Program-made: the position numbers and the translations under genes
DNA from: QWHO01 sp039809865
GTDB lineage: Bacteria; Vulcanimicrobiota; Xenobia; Xenobiales; QWHO01
Assembly: GCA_039809865.1 (NCBI GenBank)
Contig: JBDHVW010000015.1
Coordinates: forward strand, 48,736-112,735
Length of the DNA: 64,000 bases
Reading direction: 5' to 3'
In this document: positions 59,984 through 64,000 of the stretch, piece by piece
Position numbering within the stretch: the first letter of the stretch is position 1
Layout: each line of letters starts with the position of its first letter
Notes under the pieces: generated by a model
The model's input: the letters and a program-made list of their open reading frames with translations, nothing else
Told to the model about the DNA's origin: nothing
Databases searched by the model: none

Positions 59984-60583
59984 ATGGAGCTGCTGCCCGC
60001 CCTCGACCTGCGCAAACTGGGCCCCTCAGCGCTGGAGCCAGGCCTGGCCGAGCTCGGTCAAGGCCAGGCCCGCGTCGTGCAATCGCGCCAGCAGCTCGAG
60101 ATGCCTGGATTCACGGCCTGGCCGCTGGTGCCGGGTCCCTCGGCCTTCTTCTACCTGGTGCACGCCCCGGGCCCGCCCGCCGCGCCCGTCCTGGAGGTCG
60201 TCCGCCGTCAGCATCAGGAGATCATCCGCCTCTACCGGGCCGCCGACGGTCCCGGGCTGGAGAGTTTTCTGCTGCGCCACATGGAGACCGAAGAGGCCAC
60301 GCTGTATCCGCTCTATGCCCGCCTCGTGGAAGAGCGCCAGATCCGCGAGCTGGGCTACGAGCACCTGGGGCTGCGGCGCGGACTTCCGGAGTGGCGCGAG
60401 TTCCTCACGCGCACGGATACGACCAAGCGCGATCGCGACGGGATGGACATCAAGTTTTTTCACCTGTTCGAGCACCACATGGAGCGCGAGGAGGAATCGC
60501 TCCTGCCCGTGCTGGAGCTGATCTGTCCGGAGGAAGCGGCTCGAGCCGCGGAGGCCTTTACTTGGGCTTGGCCAGAAGGTTGA
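59984..60583 (+). CDS. Hemerythrin-like (HHE) domain protein
   Basis: After a 70-residue N-terminal region that is not recognised, the 199-residue protein has the iron-ligand pattern of a hemerythrin-like helical bundle: RRQHQEII, FLLRHMETEEATLYP, LGYEHLGL and FFHLFEHHMEREEESLLPVL. Such domains bind a di-iron site and sense or store O2 or NO. The gene ends 26 bases inside the convergent shell-protein gene. Confidence 0.75.
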   Translation: MELLPALDLRKLGPSALEPGLAELGQGQARVVQSRQQLEMPGFTAWPLVPGPSAFFYLVHAPGPPAAPVLEVVRRQHQEIIRLYRAADGPGLESFLLRHMETEEATLYPLYARLVEERQIRELGYEHLGLRRGLPEWREFLTRTDTTKRDRDGMDIKFFHLFEHHMEREEESLLPVLELICPEEAARAAEAFTWAWPEG

Positions 60584-60839
60584 CTTCCACGTCCTCGTAG
60601 GGGGCGGGAATGACGTGCACGGCAAAGAGCTCGCCCACGCGGCGGGCGGCGGCGGCACCAGCGTCGGTGGCCGCCTGGACATCGCCGATGGAGCCCCGGC
60701 ACAGCACCGAGATGAGCGCCTGGTCGACGTTGCGGTAACCCATCAGGGTGACGTTGGCGGCCTTCACCATCGCGTCGGCTGCTTCGATTGCGGCCACGAG
60801 GCCCTTGGTTTCGACCATACCCAATGCTTGCACGCTCAT
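60558..60839 (-). CDS. Bacterial microcompartment shell protein (BMC-H, single domain)
   Basis: The 93 residues follow the PduA/CcmK/EutM pattern closely: ALGMVETKGLVAAIEAADAM, VKAANVTLMGY, the strand after the pore loop, AATDAGAAAARRVGEL and AVHVIPAPYEDVE. The pore loop, usually K-I-G-S-G, is here N-V-D-Q-A (residues 37-41), and Cys47 replaces a hydrophobic residue in the following strand. No other BMC gene is near, so either the rest is elsewhere or the protein has another use. GAGGGG lies before the ATG. Confidence 0.92.
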   Translation of the reverse strand: MSVQALGMVETKGLVAAIEAADAMVKAANVTLMGYRNVDQALISVLCRGSIGDVQAATDAGAAAARRVGELFAVHVIPAPYEDVEVNLLAKPK

Positions 60840-60899
60840 AGCCCCTCAGGTTTGCTGCGGGCGGGACGAGTCCTGCTGCTTCGCGAAGGGCCTTAGCCG

Positions 60900-62369
60900 A
60901 TGAAGCTGTTGACCAACCGGGTGCTCGAGGTGCCCGGACATGAGCTCGTGACCGAGGGGGAGACGCGCGCGGCGCTGTTCTTTCTCGGTTCCGTGGAAGA
61001 GCTGCACGCGTTTTGCCGGGTGCGCCCGGCGGTGGCGGTTCTGGCCGTAGCCCCTCCCGACTCGTCTGCCACCACGCTGGCGGGCCTGCGCTCCAAGGCG
61101 CGCAAGAACGGGGCTCAAGACTGCCTGGGTTTCGAGGAGCTGGAAGTTCATCTCGGCCGCGCGCTCGACTACGCGCTGGAACGGGTGGCTTTGCAGACCG
61201 AGCTGGACACCTGGCGTCACTCCGACGACGTGGCCGAGGCCGCCAACCGCCGCGCCTCGCAGGTTCTGGCCACGGTGAGCCACGAGATTCGCGGCCGTAT
61301 GACGGTGATCAACTTCATGTCCCAGCTGGCGGTGGATCCTCGCACGAAAGACGAGAAGCGCAGCGAGTGCCTGAAGGTGCTCAAAGAGTCGTCCGAATCG
61401 CTGCAATCTCTGCTGAACGACCTTCTGGACCACTCCAAGCTGCTCGAGGGCGAGCTGAGCCTCTCCCCCACCGACTTCGACCTGCGGGACCTGCTCGAGA
61501 ACACGGTGAGCGGATTTCGCATCGTGGCTCATGAGAAGGGCGTGGCCGTGCGGGTGGAGGTGGACGCCGCGGTGCCGGACGCACTGATCGGCGACCCGGG
61601 GCGCTTGCGCCAGATCCTCGTCAACCTCGTGGGCAACGCGCTCAAGTTCACCTCGACGGGGTCGGTCACGGTCCAGGTCTCGCCCGGGGTGCGGTTTGCG
61701 GTGGTGGACACGGGCATCGGCATCCCCAAGCACCTGCACGAGCGCGTTTTCAAGCCCTATGCCCAGGCCGAGCATTCCACCTCGCGCAAGTACGGCGGCA
61801 CGGGCCTCGGCCTGGCCATCGCGTCGCGGCTGGTGGAGCTGATGGGCGGCAAGCTGGAGCTGGACTCGGAGCCCGGCGTGGGCACGACGTTCTTCTTTTT
61901 GGCGCCGGCGCTGCGCGCTCGCGAAGTGGCCCCCGTGGCCGCTTCCGCCGTCGAGCTGGCCAACCTGGGCATCCTGGTGGTCGAGAACCAGTCGCACGGC
62001 TCCGAACGCGTGCTGCAGTCCGAGGGGCTGCGGACGGTCTCGGCAGAGAGCGGCTATCACGCGCTCGATCGCCTGCGCGAGGGCGAGTTCGGGGTGGCCC
62101 TGGTCGACGTGGTGCTGTCCGACTTCGACGGATTCTTGCTGGCCGAGGAGATGCGCTCGGTCTCTCCGGCCACGCGGGTGGTGCTGCTGACCAGCGCCGG
62201 TCAACGAGGCGACGCCGCGCGCTGCCTGGAGCTCGGCGTGGCTGGCTACCTGACGCGCCCGGTCGAGTCCGAGGACCTGGTGCACGCCATTCGCCTGGTG
62301 GTGGCGGGCGGACGCTCGCTGGTGACCCGGCACACGCTGCGCGAGGAAAAAGAAAAAGCCCCGCGGTGA
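60900..62369 (+). CDS. Soluble hybrid histidine kinase with pseudo-receiver
   Basis: The 489-residue protein has an N-terminal receiver-like domain (1-90) without a phosphate acceptor, a coiled coil, a HisKA domain with His128 in TVSHEIRGRM, and an HATPase with N246 (NLVGNALKF), DTGIGIP and GGTGLGLAI. A C-terminal receiver has the acceptor Asp403 in ALVDVVLSD, but the acidic pair is E-N (VVEN) and the conserved lysine is Arg453 (LTRPVE), so it is likely poorly active. No membrane helix is seen; the kinase is cytosolic. The terminator overlaps its end. Confidence 0.88.
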   Translation: MKLLTNRVLEVPGHELVTEGETRAALFFLGSVEELHAFCRVRPAVAVLAVAPPDSSATTLAGLRSKARKNGAQDCLGFEELEVHLGRALDYALERVALQTELDTWRHSDDVAEAANRRASQVLATVSHEIRGRMTVINFMSQLAVDPRTKDEKRSECLKVLKESSESLQSLLNDLLDHSKLLEGELSLSPTDFDLRDLLENTVSGFRIVAHEKGVAVRVEVDAAVPDALIGDPGRLRQILVNLVGNALKFTSTGSVTVQVSPGVRFAVVDTGIGIPKHLHERVFKPYAQAEHSTSRKYGGTGLGLAIASRLVELMGGKLELDSEPGVGTTFFFLAPALRAREVAPVAASAVELANLGILVVENQSHGSERVLQSEGLRTVSAESGYHALDRLREGEFGVALVDVVLSDFDGFLLAEEMRSVSPATRVVLLTSAGQRGDAARCLELGVAGYLTRPVESEDLVHAIRLVVAGGRSLVTRHTLREEKEKAPR

Positions 62370-62388
62370 TTTTCCGCGGGGCCTTTCC
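62353..62388. terminator. Bidirectional intrinsic terminator
   Basis: GCCCCGCGG (62358-62366) pairs with CCGCGGGGC (62374-62382) around TGATTTT. AAAAA on the left and TTT on the right serve the two converging genes. Confidence 0.9.
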
Positions 62389-62398
62389 TTTGGGGAGA

Positions 62399-62863
62399 TC
62401 AGGCCGGGAGCGGGCAAGTGACGCCGAGCGCGCTCATGTCGCGCACGGTCCAATCGCCGTAGTACCGCATCCGGTGTCCGCCGTGGCAGGCGAGCAGGCT
62501 GGCGACATGCTCGGCTTCATCGCGATTCTGCACGCGCACGGCCAGAATATCGTGGCCGCGGCGCAACTCGTCGCGATACTGCTTGGCGTACTGGCCCTCT
62601 TCAGTGAAGTGGGTCATGAGGCGGTGCAAGAACTTTCCGATGGCGGTGGTCTCCTCGGAAATGGCGTTCAGGCTCGGCTCATCCTGACCGACGGGGCCTC
62701 CGGTGCGATGGCGGACATCCTCCTCGCGCAAGCCGAATCCGGCTTCCGAAAGGGTGCGGCGGGCCGCCTCTATGTTCTCGGGCGCGACCACGGCCACCAG
62801 AAAGTGGTCGAAGTCGCCGCCCATCAAAAGACTGACGTAGTGTCCCAAAGGGTTGTTAGCCAC
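62399..62863 (-). CDS. Stress-protein-like protein of unknown function
   Basis: The 154-residue protein starts at GTG 62863 behind AGGAGGAG. It has FLVAVVAPENIEAARRTLSEAGFG, an acidic loop, and a C-terminal half with QYRDELRRGHDILAVRV, EAEHVASLLACHGGHRMRYYGDWTVRDM. The last part resembles the end of several general-stress (YflT/GSP17M-like) proteins. No signal peptide or membrane helix is seen. The function is unknown. Confidence 0.6.
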   Translation of the reverse strand: MANNPLGHYVSLLMGGDFDHFLVAVVAPENIEAARRTLSEAGFGLREEDVRHRTGGPVGQDEPSLNAISEETTAIGKFLHRLMTHFTEEGQYAKQYRDELRRGHDILAVRVQNRDEAEHVASLLACHGGHRMRYYGDWTVRDMSALGVTCPLPA

Positions 62864-62889
62864 AGGGTTTCTCCTCCTCTCGCGAAGGT

Positions 62890-63492
62890 CTACGTGTATT
62901 GTAGAGCTTTGGCGCGGGGGCGCTGTAGAGACTCGAGTACCACAAGGTTGGGGATCCAACTGGCGTAGGCCATGACGGGGTAGATGGTGGCCCAGTCGAA
63001 CCCGGCCTGTTGCAGGGCGGCGAGCCCGATTCTGAGCGTGACGGCCGAGAACGTGAGCGCGTAGTTGCGCGCCATCCAGCGCCCGTGCTCTGCGTAGTGT
63101 CGTTTTCTCAGGGCCTGGATGCCGAGCAGAGCCGTGGCCATCCAGGCCAGGGCCAGGGAAGTGAACCCGAGGCGCGCGATGAGGCCACCTTCGGCCATCA
63201 GGGCCATCTTCAGACCCGCGGGGCCGCTGGTGAGCACGGCCCCGTAGTAGAGCATCCCGGCCACGCGGTGCACGGTGGGCCAGGTCTCCCGCAGGCCCGG
63301 CAGAAAGAGCAGCGGACCGATGACCAGGGCCGTGATGCCAAGGATGCCGTGGAACAGAACCAGCGCCAGGTGAGCCAGATACTTGCCGCGGAACGGGTCC
63401 TCGAAGCTGGCGGGGTCGGTGACATAGCCGTAGGACACGGTGCCCAGGGCCAGGGCGGTGGCGGCGAGGAGGACCCAGAGGACGTTCTTCAC
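62890..63492 (-). CDS. DUF2306 family membrane protein
   Basis: The 200-residue protein has five to six hydrophobic segments and the DUF2306 pattern: LHFHG-type GILGITALVIGPLLFLPG, VHRVAGMLYYGAV, KMALMAEGGLIARLGFTSLALAWMATA and EHGRWMARNYALTFSAVTLRI. The conserved His and Arg recall cytochrome-b561-like heme sites, an inference. The start is GTG 63492, overlapping the TGA of the upstream pilin-like gene. Confidence 0.82.
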   Translation of the reverse strand: MKNVLWVLLAATALALGTVSYGYVTDPASFEDPFRGKYLAHLALVLFHGILGITALVIGPLLFLPGLRETWPTVHRVAGMLYYGAVLTSGPAGLKMALMAEGGLIARLGFTSLALAWMATALLGIQALRKRHYAEHGRWMARNYALTFSAVTLRIGLAALQQAGFDWATIYPVMAYASWIPNLVVLESLQRPRAKALQYT

Positions 63493-63902
63493 GGCTCGAT
63501 GAGCCCTTTCTCGGAGCTATACTGGGGGTAGCCATCGGGGACATTCGCGCTGCTGTGCGATTTGCTGGCGCAGGAGAACGTGAAGGTGTCGGGCACGGTG
63601 CCAACCTGGTAGGTCTCGGAGTAGTCGTCCTCGTTGCTCGCGGGGCAGACGGGGATGAACTTGAGGTAGTTCGGGGTGAGCCGGGCCAGGCTCTTGGGAT
63701 AGCGGCCTTTGTTGTCGGTCGAGTACATCTCGAGCGCCGTGGCGATATTCTTGAGGTTGCTCTTACACGAGGTCAGGCTGCCCCGGGTGCGGGCCCGCAT
63801 GAAGTTGGGCACGATAATCATAGCGAGCAGGCCGGCCGCCAGCACAGTGATGACCAGGACGATCTTGAGAATGGTCTTCTTCGGGAGCATTCCCGTTTTC
63901 AT
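63489..63902 (-). CDS. Pilin-like protein lacking a prepilin cleavage site
   Basis: The 137-residue protein starts at ATG 63902. It has a basic N-terminus (KTGMLPKKTILK), a hydrophobic helix (IVLVITVLAAGLLAMIIVP) and then the pseudopilin ectodomain start NFMRARTRGSLTSCKSNLKNIATALEMYSTDNKGRYP, with YLKFIPVCPAS closing a disulfide. The ectodomain is that of type II secretion-like pilins, but the G-F-T-L-I-E cleavage and assembly motif is absent, so it is probably a fixed membrane protein. It is coupled to DUF2306. Confidence 0.75.
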   Translation of the reverse strand: MKTGMLPKKTILKIVLVITVLAAGLLAMIIVPNFMRARTRGSLTSCKSNLKNIATALEMYSTDNKGRYPKSLARLTPNYLKFIPVCPASNEDDYSETYQVGTVPDTFTFSCASKSHSSANVPDGYPQYSSEKGLIEP

Positions 63903-63946
63903 GCAGCCACTCCTCGGACCGACAATGCCCAGAAAGGTCTCGGCTG

Positions 63947-63952
63947 TAGGAT
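63947..63952 (+). promoter_or_regulatory. TANNNT -10 box of the last, partial gene
   Basis: TAGGAT is followed by GGTCTGG (seven bases) and the ATG at 63960. This is the same layout as at 56447 and 29956. Confidence 0.4.
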
Positions 63953-63959
63953 GGTCTGG

Positions 63960-64000
63960 ATGAAGCGCTTCCACTGCCCGCTCAACAGTTGCGCACGCAT
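63960..64000 (+). CDS. Start of a truncated gene at the window edge
   Basis: ATG 63960 opens MKRFHCPLNSCAR and runs out of the window. The only support is the TANNNT box with seven-base spacing, which predicts a leaderless start. The Cys-rich beginning (HC...SC) may be a metal site. No product can be assigned from 13 codons. Confidence 0.35.
   Translation, partial: MKRFHCPLNSCAR

Overview
This is a high-GC, densely packed bacterial chromosome segment with about 63 protein-coding genes. I see no rRNA, tRNA, CRISPR array, transposase or phage gene. The gene set points to an aerobic or facultative heterotroph: futalosine-type menaquinone synthesis (mqnA, mqnC, a UbiA prenyltransferase, ubiE), an oxidative pentose phosphate operon with the zwf chaperone gene opcA, peptidoglycan recycling and remodelling genes, and a CarF/TMEM189-type lipid desaturase. 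A zwf-opcA pair, futalosine menaquinone, many GTG/TTG starts and apparently leaderless genes suggest a Terrabacteria-like lineage, possibly Eremiobacterota/Xenobia-like. That placement is inference; no phylogenetic marker is present.

Layout. 1-4.9 kb: end of a ketopantoate-reductase-like gene, then a tightly coupled + strand run (double YkgJ-type protein, ABC ATPase, zinc-ribbon protein, Gfo/Idh oxidoreductase). 4.9-8.5 kb: a frameshifted beta-propeller lipoprotein, a DUF2891 protein and a YiiX-type amidase. 8.6-9.2 kb: a Phd/PIN toxin-antitoxin pair with a clear operator. 9-11.9 kb: BrkB-like membrane protein, DUF434 protein, topoisomerase IB. 11.9-29.9 kb: an accessory zone of unusual proteins, including two coupled giant paralogues (one with a roughly 130-residue module repeated five or six times), an HEVGH metallopeptidase, a cupin-TM-transglutaminase fusion, a Uma2 nuclease, a protein-glutaminase-like enzyme, an exported CHAT protein, a palindromic repeat patch, a CarF-like desaturase and a short divergent pyruvate kinase.

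30-36.6 kb: a ZipA-C-like protein and the menaquinone operon, which also carries an MqnC/MqnE-like protein that has lost the radical-SAM cysteines. A perfect CRP-type palindrome precedes the operon. 37.2-42.9 kb: a Gly-Asn-Ala repeat protein, dacB, a CHASE2 adenylate cyclase with FecR, and an XRE regulator. 43-49.7 kb: tkt-tal-zwf-opcA-pgl. 49.7-55.4 kb: FemAB-like acyltransferase, greA, folE, ferredoxin, rpiA, pcm, pcnB. 55.5-64 kb: L,D-transpeptidase, small exported proteins, a TolB-like protein, plsC, a hemerythrin-like protein, an orphan microcompartment shell protein, a hybrid histidine kinase and a pilin-like protein without a processing site.

Common threads. Eight starts have a TANNNT box 6-7 bases upstream of ATG/GTG, indicating leaderless transcription. 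Several unrelated proteins of the accessory zone begin with a similar M-(I/N/Q)-(V/I) plus Pro/Ala-rich leader. Related heptamer repeats sit in four gene-end spacers. Two genes (propeller lipoprotein and zwf) carry a one-base deletion at CCGG, which looks more like a systematic sequencing error than decay.
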